Source of the DNA: JAVEVH01 sp034005145
Lineage (GTDB): Bacteria > Patescibacteriota > Dojkabacteria > SC72
Reading direction: 5' to 3'
Length of the DNA stretch: 15,334 bases
Assembly: GCA_034005145.1 (NCBI GenBank)
Contig: JAVEVH010000014.1
Location: 1-15,334 of the forward strand
A program made the position numbers and the translations under genes. How positions within the stretch are numbered: position 1 is the stretch's first letter; every line of letters starts with the position of its first letter. This document shows, in pieces, positions 6,101-11,442 of the stretch. Below the pieces are notes generated by a model, which made no database searches, was not told the DNA's origin, and saw nothing but the letters and a program-made list of their open reading frames with translations.

Positions 6101-8645
6101 TCCTGAATCTGGAGGAGATGTAACATATACATATACTGTTACAAATGATAGTAAAGAGGAAGTAGAAATCACCATATTAGAAGATGATATCTTTGGTACA
6201 TTGTTAGGAGATGGAGATTGCAAAGTAGGTACCACCCTATTACCCGCTCAATCCTGTTCATTCTCAGAAACCTTCTTTATAAAAGGTATTGCACCAAATA
6301 CACATACTAATGTATTTACTGCAACTGTAGAGGACAATGAAGGAAATGAAGACACAGATACAGAGGATGAGGTAGTTACATTTACATATGTACCTTCACT
6401 AAAACTAGTTAAAGAAGTAATTAATCAATATGGCTCTAATTCAGATGCTGGAGATTGGACTTTGTATGCAAGTGGAGTTACAAAAGGATTTAGTAATAAA
6501 GGGGATGAAGGAGTCTTTAACTATGTAGATCCTGGCGTTGCATACACTTTAACTGAAGTAGGAGAGGGAGATTTAGATACCCAGTTTGAAGCAGGGAGTT
6601 GGATTTGTACAGGTGGAGATTTAACAGGGAACTTAGTTGGAAATATCTTAACACTAGATGCTCAGGATGATATTACCTGCACTATTACTAATACAGCATT
6701 ACCGGCCAAGTTAGTAGTAAAGAAAGATGTAACAGTAAGACATGAAGGGGAAGGTGTATATTCCAATGATATGTTTACAATAGATCTGTTTGAATATGAG
6801 GAAGATGGATATATCAGAGACTCAGAAGAAGATGCTCTCTATGCAGAATTTACAGGGCTCTCAAAAGGTTCACACGGTTTCATAGAGACAGATATTCCTT
6901 TAGGATACTCTTTTGAAGGGTGTTTCCCAGAGGGAATTGATCCAAGAGATTACTACGAACCAAAGGATACGGAATTGAGAGCAGCCTTCATCTCTGAATA
7001 TGATCCAATGGAACCATGGGTATATTTAGAAAATGGAGAAACAAAAACATATGTATGTTACAACGAAGTAATTAAGCCAGAGTTAGAAATAACTAAGAGT
7101 AATGATAAGAACTTAACAGGAATATATGCAGGAGACTATGTTACTTACACAATAGTGGTAAGAGCTCCACAAAATCCTGAAAATGGAGGCTCATATGTTC
7201 TTAAAGATGTAAAAGTAGTAGATATAATCCCAGATCGATTTAAATATGTTGCTGGATCATGGACAGGTACTTTATTAGAACCAACATATGAAACAGGTAA
7301 ACCCGCTATATGGAGCCTAGGTGATATGACAGAGGGAGATGAAATTACTCTAACATATATGGTAAAGGTATCTTTACTACAAGACCCTGGTATATATGAT
7401 GATATTGCGTATACATATGGTCAATCAATATTAGGTCTTGGAGAGGGTGAAATCCTTGGTATCTCTGCAACTGATGACACTACAAACTTTGTAGGAACTC
7501 AAGTAAAGATAATTGAAGACCCAGAGATAGAGGAAGGAGAAGTATTAGGAGCATCCATAGAGTTACCTCAAACAGGAGCAGAAACATATCTAACATTAGC
7601 TGCATTAATTTCAATGATATTAGGAATATTCCTCATAGCATTTAATCCAAAGAGGAAATTAGGGAAGCTCTTAATAGCAGGAATACTCTTAACAGGAATA
7701 TTCATATTTGTTCAACCTACTCCTGCAAATGCAAATGGAACTCTTGTTGATGTAAGAATAGAGCAACCAGAAACACCTACTAACAAAACTAACTTTAATG
7801 TTGGGTATGTAGTATCTACAATCCCATCCGAGAAAGAAGTAACTGTTAAATGTCTTAAATCTACAGATGGAAGTACATTCACTGCATATGATGGTACATA
7901 TACAACTAAAAGTGGTAGCTGTATTGTAGATGAGAGTGTAATAACAGGGACAGGGTCATACTACTTTAAAGTATCTGTTACTCCACAAGGAGGATCAGAG
8001 AGTCTTTCTAAGGTTGTAAAAGTAGTAATAGATTTAGGTAAACCATCTGCAGTAACAGGGTATGACAAAGATGAGGGTGTATGTTCATATACCCTAAAGT
8101 TTAAAACCGCTGATGATGGTAGAACATCTAAGATACAAATCTTTAGATCTAGTAACCAACCATTTACTGCTAATGCATCAACAATGATTAAGGAAATGAG
8201 TGTAGGACCTAATGTAGATGTTACATATACAGATACACCACTTCCAAACTGTTCTACTGAATATTACTACGCTATTAGATCCGTAGATTCATTTAACAAC
8301 ACATCTACATTTGTTACAGATGATATTGTAACTGTAGTAATAGTGCCAGGAACTACAACAGATACCAATACAGGTGCTGATACTCAAGAGAATGGGGAAG
8401 TAGCAGGAGAAGAAATTGATGAAACAGATGGAACAGGAGGAAATGGTGGAGAGCAGGAGGGAGATGAGAATGGTGAAGTTGAGGGAGAGACTACCGAGGA
8501 TGAGAATGGAGCAAGTACAGATGAAGAAGAAAATGGAGACGAAGAAGATCAATCATTCTGGGATGAATATAAATATGTAATCATATTCCTTGGAGTAGTA
8601 GTACTCTCTAGTGTAGGATATATATATGTTAAGAGAAGAAAGTAA
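129..8645 (+). CDS. giant repeat-rich surface protein with an internal LPQTG sorting signal
   Basis: This 2838-residue exported protein probably forms a long rod on the cell surface, for attachment or shielding. Residues 1-29 are a signal peptide (basic MKRFYKK, a hydrophobic core, a likely cut after VIA). Residues 40-100 are Glu/Pro-rich. A beta region ends in LDHFTIF near 225, and residues 250-350 look Ig-like. Residues 365-545 resemble a choice-of-anchor K domain. A DUF11-type module (547-655) precedes prealbumin/Cna-B-like modules (656-842), an SdrD-B-like module (843-940), more prealbumin-like modules (941-1406), six DUF11-like repeats (1408-2088), two further beta modules (2089-2316) and a DUF11 domain (2317-2430). 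LPQTG is at 2479-2483, followed by a membrane helix and KRK. A second hydrophobic segment ends in ANA (2535), then come a two-Cys-pair beta region, an acidic linker (2741-2806) and a C-terminal helix ending KRRK. The sortase gene overlaps its 3' end. Adhesion is inference; surface location is well supported. Confidence 0.9.
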   Translation: MKRFYKKSLYRIFVSFFIIFYSFVPQVIAMDEVINTLQEDYAAPMEEVVIPNEEITQTPIEESSEATIEEEAIPKEELPDSTNQEEEVLAPEELPMWSYSGNIAVTNEVVELNKKYELPEDDSFSITFTRLPESPSKLSLEKITLTQEEVDATGSVTRVVYDIKTEMLDGTFEYDLTLPSNGGVKKVLYAEERSDILGGLKEVENSKEIGNEIVEVSGLDHFTIFISSDIGDTPTLTTAMVNNMPYVFVPPSTPIEVTITVETSGSGSEDDWRSSQYQIEGDSWVCVNTSNHSGDGTYTEDFDIVAPSTVGTYNLSLRAYNGDSCSGGVSPDYTMTDAITVITPSPTLVPPVLTVDPSDPVAMTSVSGIWTEIDGGSGHQGIGTNEIRWGSPAGAQKSGLRFTNSGTQSFDTGENFYLGMLTHMNWPTYSNTAADGAKLEITLNFDKPDIPNVVLDYDFEIDETLNSAGSCPIFQQSLTPCDDNVTFPNSYGNTVFTIGDIQYTLVIDGFVDSYPTGTPVEEFITEEQKDNSAFLVGYLSSVLVERPEIRLTKKTNNLDVTGAPGPNLYIGDAVEWQYIVQNSGNVILNNITVEDSDLGGINCPFDTLNPGDTMTCLANGIVQEGQYSNTANVVANHSSGSVNAQDSSWYFGIWQKGKIIVDKNTIPSNSTTEFNFLLKQDSIEIDSFKLSHTSTPKEIELSYGVYTLEEIPLSNWITESVCVSSIGDNESIDNLELDPGEIITCTFTNREKGKIIIQKETFPDGDENSFEFNPSWSENNFFLKDGETYNSDWLLPGSYSFTELSALGWDLTKTSCSDQSSISNIQISEGEIVTCLIENTKRGSISGHKYNDPDGLIETTDNRTPVKDWIIELWKDGLKIAETSTNTAGEYFFLNLIPGTYTLKEVVGVGWINLTAVEIPVVLDSGEIDSNNDFINVKYASITVYKNVDNNGDGDISDIGVDKLGVTDWTWDIDGVGNYATGYTVQNVMPGTYVISEEQKDNFHVTGLECNNGMNYGAVESQSITIASGQDLSCTFINSRNLGTLIVKKVVVNDDGGTLKAEDFSFKIDGGSPISFESDGENQFTKYAGLTYNITEVSNPGYSTKYDNCSNVLVPYNGTVTCTITNDDIAPKLTVVKKVVNDNGGNALPNDFKLTVGDNGVLSGVSNEYDSNKAYTIDETQLSGYKFVSITGDPKCPGVLGGTVTLDEGDDITCTITNDDIAPKLRLVKNVVNDNGGNALPNDFKLTVGGNGVLSGVSNEYDSNKAYTIDETQLSGYKFVSIAGDDKCPGVLGGTVTLDEGDDITCTITNDDIAARLTVIKDVINDTDGTKEAQDFTMSVLGTNVSQASFPGSEAGTTVTLHPGSYLVTETEDKVNYLRSDSTDCDGTIALGEHKICTISNNDIDHLPIIEVTKTANETSIPETGENVLFTFTVENKSTESVTITSLSDTIFGPLSGDADCQIGTTLPVGQSCTFVQSEFLSSDSLTVHENTFTAIAQDNEKNPATDSDTQRVSFTDVAPLIEVTKTADDNSIPETGQSVTFTFRITNTGLEDVTVTSIMDDKFGDLLPTAKAQNGGLDIVILSTNPDSYFEFTYTTTLSSDSLTTHTNRVDVIAIDDEGTSATDFDTESVRFEDVAPLIEVTKTADDTSIPETGQSVTFTFLVENIGQEDVTLNSLIDNKFGNLDGQGTCSLPQSILIGGAYSCKVSVTLESDTLTPHINTVTAKAVDDEGTEATDEDDETVNFTNVLPTIEVTKTPSVNIVAETGESVTFTYVVKNTSLKESVTITSLGDDIFGTLLGDGDCKVGTILTAGGSCEFTLDKFIEGDYSGDDHTNVFTAKAVDNEKSEATDDDDATVDFSNVVPTIEVTKKANDTSIPETGQDVTFTFTVKNTSTKESVMITSLNDSDFGSLAGDTDCEIGTILTAGSMCEFEITKWISGDYSGDDHNNIFTAKAVDNDKTEVTDSDDEDVLFEDVLPEVTVLKKASVHTVPESGGDVTYTYTVTNDSKEEVEITILEDDIFGTLLGDGDCKVGTTLLPAQSCSFSETFFIKGIAPNTHTNVFTATVEDNEGNEDTDTEDEVVTFTYVPSLKLVKEVINQYGSNSDAGDWTLYASGVTKGFSNKGDEGVFNYVDPGVAYTLTEVGEGDLDTQFEAGSWICTGGDLTGNLVGNILTLDAQDDITCTITNTALPAKLVVKKDVTVRHEGEGVYSNDMFTIDLFEYEEDGYIRDSEEDALYAEFTGLSKGSHGFIETDIPLGYSFEGCFPEGIDPRDYYEPKDTELRAAFISEYDPMEPWVYLENGETKTYVCYNEVIKPELEITKSNDKNLTGIYAGDYVTYTIVVRAPQNPENGGSYVLKDVKVVDIIPDRFKYVAGSWTGTLLEPTYETGKPAIWSLGDMTEGDEITLTYMVKVSLLQDPGIYDDIAYTYGQSILGLGEGEILGISATDDTTNFVGTQVKIIEDPEIEEGEVLGASIELPQTGAETYLTLAALISMILGIFLIAFNPKRKLGKLLIAGILLTGIFIFVQPTPANANGTLVDVRIEQPETPTNKTNFNVGYVVSTIPSEKEVTVKCLKSTDGSTFTAYDGTYTTKSGSCIVDESVITGTGSYYFKVSVTPQGGSESLSKVVKVVIDLGKPSAVTGYDKDEGVCSYTLKFKTADDGRTSKIQIFRSSNQPFTANASTMIKEMSVGPNVDVTYTDTPLPNCSTEYYYAIRSVDSFNNTSTFVTDDIVTVVIVPGTTTDTNTGADTQENGEVAGEEIDETDGTGGNGGEQEGDENGEVEGETTEDENGASTDEEENGDEEDQSFWDEYKYVIIFLGVVVLSSVGYIYVKRRK
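1221..1763 (+). other. choice-of-anchor K-like domain within the giant protein (about residues 365-545)
   Basis: The encoded segment has the landmarks I associate with the choice-of-anchor K family. These are a GIGTNEIRWG opening, SGLRF, a GENFYLGMLTHMNW stretch, alternating beta strands with a CDDNVTF segment, and a closing block GDIQYTLVIDGF followed by a Glu-rich stretch and SAFLVGYLSSV. Proteins with this domain are secreted and carry varied C-terminal anchors (PEP-CTERM, LPXTG and others), which fits the LPQTG here. The domain's ligand or activity is not known to me. The boundaries are estimates by eye. Confidence 0.6.
3255..4346 (+). repeat. four tandem prealbumin/Cna-B-like modules (residues 1043-1406)
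   Basis: Four consecutive modules of roughly 86-94 residues begin with a beta strand of the type TLIVKKVV, KLTVVKKVV, KLRLVKNVV or RLTVIKDVI. Each ends with a Cys pair and a closing strand, CTITNDD in the first three and CTISNND in the fourth. The pattern (a KxV strand, DF or FxL, a TxxE strand, a gap, then CTxxN) is that of prealbumin-like surface modules. The middle two are a recent duplication described separately. The conserved Cys pair suggests a disulfide in each module, rather than or in addition to isopeptide cross-links. Confidence 0.7.
3511..4062 (+). repeat. recent tandem duplication, two 276-bp units
   Basis: The string ATATAG followed by GCNCCT or GCTGCT recurs at 3511, 3787 and 4063, so the spacing is exactly 276 nt (92 codons) both times. 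The first two units encode 92-residue modules that differ at only six positions by my reading (T/R, V/L, K/N, D/G, T/A and P/D). Much of the DNA between is identical over long stretches, including the segment that encodes NEYDSNKAYTIDETQLSGYK. The third module, starting at 4063, is far more diverged. The period keeps the frame, so the rod can lengthen or shorten by one module without breaking the gene. Confidence 0.93.
4350..6392 (+). repeat. six DUF11-like modules in tandem (residues 1408-2088)
   Basis: Six modules of about 111-118 residues start at P1408, P1520, P1638, P1750, P1864 and P1978. Each opens with an IEVTK-type strand (EVTVLKKAS in the last), then a PETG or PESG turn, a TFTF-type strand and a middle DDxFG motif. 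Most then have a C-x(10-12)-C pair, and a late block of the form HxNxxTAxAxDxE ends the unit with DVxP or NVxP. This is the pattern of DUF11/conserved-repeat surface proteins. The second unit lacks the Cys pair. Identity between units is moderate, except for local near-identical DNA shared by units four and six. Confidence 0.85.
7563..7658 (+). other. internal LPXTG cell-wall sorting signal (residues 2479-2510)
   Basis: LPQTG at residues 2479-2483 is followed by AET, a 19-residue hydrophobic segment (2487-2505) and the basic NPKRK. That is the complete tripartite signal recognised by class A/E-type sortases, which cut between Thr and Gly and transfer the new carboxyl end to an amine. It follows EVLGAS, a lead-in I associate with candidate-phyla LPXTG proteins. 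The unusual point is its position, with about 360 more residues encoded in frame after it. A matching sortase gene lies immediately downstream. Confidence 0.85.
7650..7733 (+). other. second signal-peptide-like segment inside the giant protein (residues 2508-2535)
   Basis: Directly after the sorting signal, KRKLGK is followed by a hydrophobic run (2514-2528), then QPTPANANG. This reads like a second signal peptide with a basic start, a hydrophobic core and an Ala-x-Ala cleavage site at A2533-A2535. Topologically it would take the chain back across the membrane, so that the region after 2536 is again outside. If signal peptidase cuts here, the C-terminal part becomes a separate protein held by its own C-terminal helix. 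Cleavage is inference; the segment could also simply stay as a second membrane helix. Confidence 0.6.
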
Positions 8646-9285
8646 GTCAAAAGTAGGATATCTAAAATATTTAGGTATCCTACTCCTTTTAGGAGGAATA
8701 TCAGTATTAATATTTACATATATGCCAGTAATATCTGCATATATTGAATATTACTTCTCACCAAAAAAGATCGAAGAAATTAAAGTAGAGATATCTACTA
8801 AAGAAGAAATTACTACAGAGATTAAAAAGGATACTAAGGTAGTATTTGTAGATCAAGAGTTCGGATTGTATATACCTAAGATAGGGGCTAATGCTAAGGT
8901 AATTAGAAATGTAAATCCGTATGATAAGGAAGAATATACAAATGCATTAATCTATGGAGTAGCACATGCTAAGGGAACATCTCTTCCTAACCAAGAGGGA
9001 AATGTATTTCTCTTTGCTCACTCTGCAGTAAACTTCTATGAAAGAAGAAAATACAATGTATATTTTTACTTACTCAATGAATTAGAAAAGAATGATGAAA
9101 TATATGTTAGCTATCAAGGTGAGATATATAACTACTCGGTATTAGAAGTTAAGATAGTGGATCCTAGTGAAGTAAAATATTTAGGTAAATATCTACCAGA
9201 AGATACCCTAACTCTAATGACATGTTGGCCCGCAGGAGCAAATATTAAAAGAACAGTAGTAACAGCAGTAAGAGATACTGAGTAA
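8626..9285 (+). CDS. membrane-anchored sortase, probably dedicated to the giant protein
   Basis: This 219-residue sortase would cut LPXTG-type signals and attach the protein to the cell envelope. Residues 12-44 hold an N-terminal membrane helix with the catalytic domain outside. The catalytic set is visible: His132 in FLFAHS, Cys200 in TLMTCWPAG and Arg209 in IKRTVV. His114 in AHAKGTSLP is in the block preceding the active site, as in class D/E sortases. The length is normal. The ATG overlaps the last 20 nt of the surface-protein gene in another frame. AGGA lies 7 nt upstream, so this is one of the few starts here with a plausible ribosome-binding site. The overlap implies co-translation, and the LPQTG of the preceding protein is the likely substrate. 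Class E is favoured over D, but the class is not certain. Confidence 0.93.
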   Translation: MLREESKSKVGYLKYLGILLLLGGISVLIFTYMPVISAYIEYYFSPKKIEEIKVEISTKEEITTEIKKDTKVVFVDQEFGLYIPKIGANAKVIRNVNPYDKEEYTNALIYGVAHAKGTSLPNQEGNVFLFAHSAVNFYERRKYNVYFYLLNELEKNDEIYVSYQGEIYNYSVLEVKIVDPSEVKYLGKYLPEDTLTLMTCWPAGANIKRTVVTAVRDTE

Positions 9286-9310
9286 ATATTTCTAACTGAT
9301 ATATATTTTA

Positions 9311-9342
9311 ATATCCTGTAAAATACATAGGAATATATTTTT
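9311..9342 (+). terminator. probable intrinsic terminator after the sortase gene
   Basis: ATATCCTGTA (9311-9320), a three-A loop and TAC-AT-AGG-A-ATAT (9324-9336) form about ten base pairs with two small bulges. Five T residues follow at 9338-9342. The position, in the only sizeable gap between the surface cassette and folD, suits a terminator. The stem is AT-rich and therefore weak, and it runs straight into the proposed folD promoter. Confidence 0.45.
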
Positions 9343-9345
9343 ACA

Positions 9346-9351
9346 TATATA
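9346..9351 (+). promoter_or_regulatory. -10-like element TATATA before folD
   Basis: TATATA ends 5 nt before the folD ATG at 9357, with no Shine-Dalgarno sequence between them. It would drive the folD-glyA-thyX-dcd-sufS run as a leaderless or nearly leaderless transcript. No clear -35 box is seen, and the surrounding DNA is so rich in TATA-like strings that the exact hexamer is uncertain. Confidence 0.35.
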
Positions 9352-9356
9352 CAAAT

Positions 9357-10205
9357 ATGAATATATTAGATGGAAAACAAACAAGTTTAACAATATCCGA
9401 AAAGATTAAAAAAGAAGTAGGTGAATATATCTCATCTGGTAAAAGAGCTCCTAGAGTAGATATATTACTAGTAGGTAATGATTTCGGTAGTCAGAAATAT
9501 GTAGAGATGAAATCTAAAAAAGCACAGGAGTTAGGTATACAGTGTGAAGTACATAGATTTGAAGAGAATACAAAAGAGGAAGAAATCCTTAGGCTCATAG
9601 AGGAAATAAATGGGAATAGTGAGATAGATGGAGTAATGGTTCAATTACCTCTTCCTAAGCATCTTAATGAGGAAAATATTTTAGAAAAGATATTACCTAG
9701 TAAAGATGTAGATGGTTTAACATCTGTTAATTTAGGAAAACTTTTTAAAAATAACCCCTCAGCTATTGCTCCTGCTACTGCCAAGGGGATATTAGAATTA
9801 CTTAGGGAGTATAAAATAGAGATAGATGGTAAGAGTGTTGTAGTAATAGGTAGGAGTGATATTGTAGGGCTACCTACAGCAGCTATGCTCCAAAATGAGA
9901 ATGCTACAGTAACCATATGTCATTCGCACACAAAGGATTTAAAAGAGGTATGTAAGAGAGCAGATATCTTAGTAGTAGGTATTGGTAAAGCAGAATATAT
10001 TGATATGGAGTATGTAAAAGAGGGAAGTGTTGTAATAGATGTGGGTACTAATAGGGATAGTGAGGGTAAATTCGTAGGTGATGTTAATTTTGATAGTGTA
10101 AAGGATATAGCCGAATATATTACTCCTGTACCTGGTGGTGTAGGCCCTATGACAATATGTTGCTTACTTTCTAATTTACTTGATGCTTACAAAAAGAATG
10201 TCTAA
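9357..10205 (+). CDS. folD: FolD, methylenetetrahydrofolate dehydrogenase/cyclohydrolase
   Basis: FolD oxidises 5,10-methylene-tetrahydrofolate with NADP and hydrolyses the methenyl form to 10-formyl-tetrahydrofolate, linking serine-derived one-carbon units to purine and formyl-Met synthesis. The 282 residues match the family length. Landmarks are Tyr48 and Lys52 (YVEMK, catalytic Lys), DGVMVQLPLP at 91-100 with the folate-binding Gln95, KDVDG at 116-120, the nucleotide-binding GRSDIVGLP at 165-173, and the C-terminal PVPGGVGPMT at 257-266. The usual PCTPxG block reads PATAKG here, losing its Cys and second Pro, which is unusual but outside the catalytic residues. Its stop overlaps the glyA start by 8 nt, so the two are probably co-translated. 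No ribosome-binding site precedes the ATG. Confidence 0.97.
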   Translation: MNILDGKQTSLTISEKIKKEVGEYISSGKRAPRVDILLVGNDFGSQKYVEMKSKKAQELGIQCEVHRFEENTKEEEILRLIEEINGNSEIDGVMVQLPLPKHLNEENILEKILPSKDVDGLTSVNLGKLFKNNPSAIAPATAKGILELLREYKIEIDGKSVVVIGRSDIVGLPTAAMLQNENATVTICHSHTKDLKEVCKRADILVVGIGKAEYIDMEYVKEGSVVIDVGTNRDSEGKFVGDVNFDSVKDIAEYITPVPGGVGPMTICCLLSNLLDAYKKNV

Positions 10206-11421
10206 AGATATCATATTTAAATATATTGAACAGGAGAGTAGAAGACAGAGAGAGGGTATAGAGTTAATTGCTTCTGAAAACTATGTTTCCCCTTCCGTCC
10301 TTAGCGCAATGGGTAGTATATTAACTAATAAATATTCTGAAGGATATCCTGATAAAAGGTACTATGGTGGTAATGAATATATAGACGAGATTGAAAAAGA
10401 GTGTATATCAAGAGCAAAGGAAGTATTTCATGCAGAGCATGTTAATGTACAACCATACTCTGGTTCTCCTGCTAATTTAGCTGTACATCTAGCATTCTTA
10501 AATCCAGGGGACAAAACTATGGGAATGGATCTGTCTGCAGGTGGGCACCTAACTCACGGTTTTAAGGTATCTATTAGTGGTAAATATTTTGATTCCGTAA
10601 GTTACGGTGTAGATGATAATGGATATCTTAATTACGATGAGGTAAGGAAATTAGCGCTACTGCATAGGCCTAAATTAATATGGAGTGGGTTTAGTGCATA
10701 TTCAAGAGTAATAGATTGGAATGAGTTTAGAAAGATAGCGGATGAAGTAGGAGCAATATTAGTAGCTGATATAGCTCATGTAGCTGGATTGATTGTAGCA
10801 GGAGAGTATCCATCTCCTGTTGGTATTGCTGATGTAGTTACAACTACAACACATAAAACATTAAGAGGGCCAAGAGGAGCTATGATACTTTGCCAAGAGG
10901 AATATGGAGAGGTAATAGATAAAGCAGTGTTTCCTGGGCTTCAGGGAGGCCCACATAACCATACAACAGCAGGTATAGCGGTAGCATTAGAGGAAGCTAA
11001 GAGTAAGGAGTTTAAAGAGTATGCTAAACAGGTAGTACTTAATTCAAAAGCATTAGCTAATTCATTAATTGATAAAGGTTTTAATATTGTATCTGGTGGT
11101 ACAGATAACCATCTTTTTTTAGTAGATACCATTAAAAGTTTAAATATGAGTGGTAAGGAAGTATCCAATATATTAGAAAGTGTAAATATTACTGTAAACA
11201 AGAATAGTATTCCCCATGATGAAAGAAAACCTTGGGATCCCTCTGGTATTAGAATTGGTACACCCGCTATTACAACCCGAGGTATGAAAGAGAAAGATAT
11301 GGTTAAGATTGCAGAGTATATTGATAGGGTATTGAGAGATACCTCTAAGGAAAATATTAATTTAATTAGAAATGAAGTAAAGGAGTTTACTAAGGATTTC
11401 CCAATTCCAGGAATAGATTAA
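10198..11421 (+). CDS. glyA: GlyA, serine hydroxymethyltransferase
   Basis: GlyA transfers the side-chain carbon of serine to tetrahydrofolate, giving glycine and 5,10-methylene-tetrahydrofolate, the methyl donor for the ThyX encoded next. From the ATG at 10198 the protein has 407 residues, close to the usual 410-420. Signatures include EGIELIASENYVS (19-31), YYGGNEYID (55-63), the VADIAHVAGL block (189-198) and the PLP site TTTTHKTLRGPRG with Schiff-base Lys220. SGIRIGTPAITTRG (349-362) carries the carboxylate-binding Arg. The frame stays open further upstream (TTG 10180, ATG 10183), but the family normally begins close to the RQREGIELIASEN block, so 10198 is preferred. It overlaps the folD stop by 8 nt. 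Confidence 0.97.
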   Translation: MSKDIIFKYIEQESRRQREGIELIASENYVSPSVLSAMGSILTNKYSEGYPDKRYYGGNEYIDEIEKECISRAKEVFHAEHVNVQPYSGSPANLAVHLAFLNPGDKTMGMDLSAGGHLTHGFKVSISGKYFDSVSYGVDDNGYLNYDEVRKLALLHRPKLIWSGFSAYSRVIDWNEFRKIADEVGAILVADIAHVAGLIVAGEYPSPVGIADVVTTTTHKTLRGPRGAMILCQEEYGEVIDKAVFPGLQGGPHNHTTAGIAVALEEAKSKEFKEYAKQVVLNSKALANSLIDKGFNIVSGGTDNHLFLVDTIKSLNMSGKEVSNILESVNITVNKNSIPHDERKPWDPSGIRIGTPAITTRGMKEKDMVKIAEYIDRVLRDTSKENINLIRNEVKEFTKDFPIPGID

Positions 11422-11426
11422 ATTTA

Positions 11427-11432
11427 TATAAT
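11427..11432 (+). promoter_or_regulatory. consensus -10 element TATAAT before thyX
   Basis: An exact TATAAT ends 10 nt before the thyX ATG, inside the 21-nt glyA-thyX gap. It could be an internal promoter giving thyX a leader of only a few bases. No Shine-Dalgarno sequence is present, and a -35 element would have to lie within the end of glyA, where none stands out. A chance occurrence in AT-rich DNA is possible. Confidence 0.35.
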
Positions 11433-11442
11433 AAAACCCCAT

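Noticed and set aside
7563..7658. Frameshift or lost stop as the explanation for the internal LPQTG
   Set aside because: The frame is continuous, composition is unchanged across the junction, and the topology of the following segments makes sense, so I treat the fusion as real. It cannot be excluded without read data.
10180..10197. TTG 10180 or ATG 10183 as the start of glyA
   Set aside because: These would add five or six residues inside the folD end. ATG 10198 places the start at the normal distance from the EGIELIASEN block and gives a tidy 8-nt overlap.
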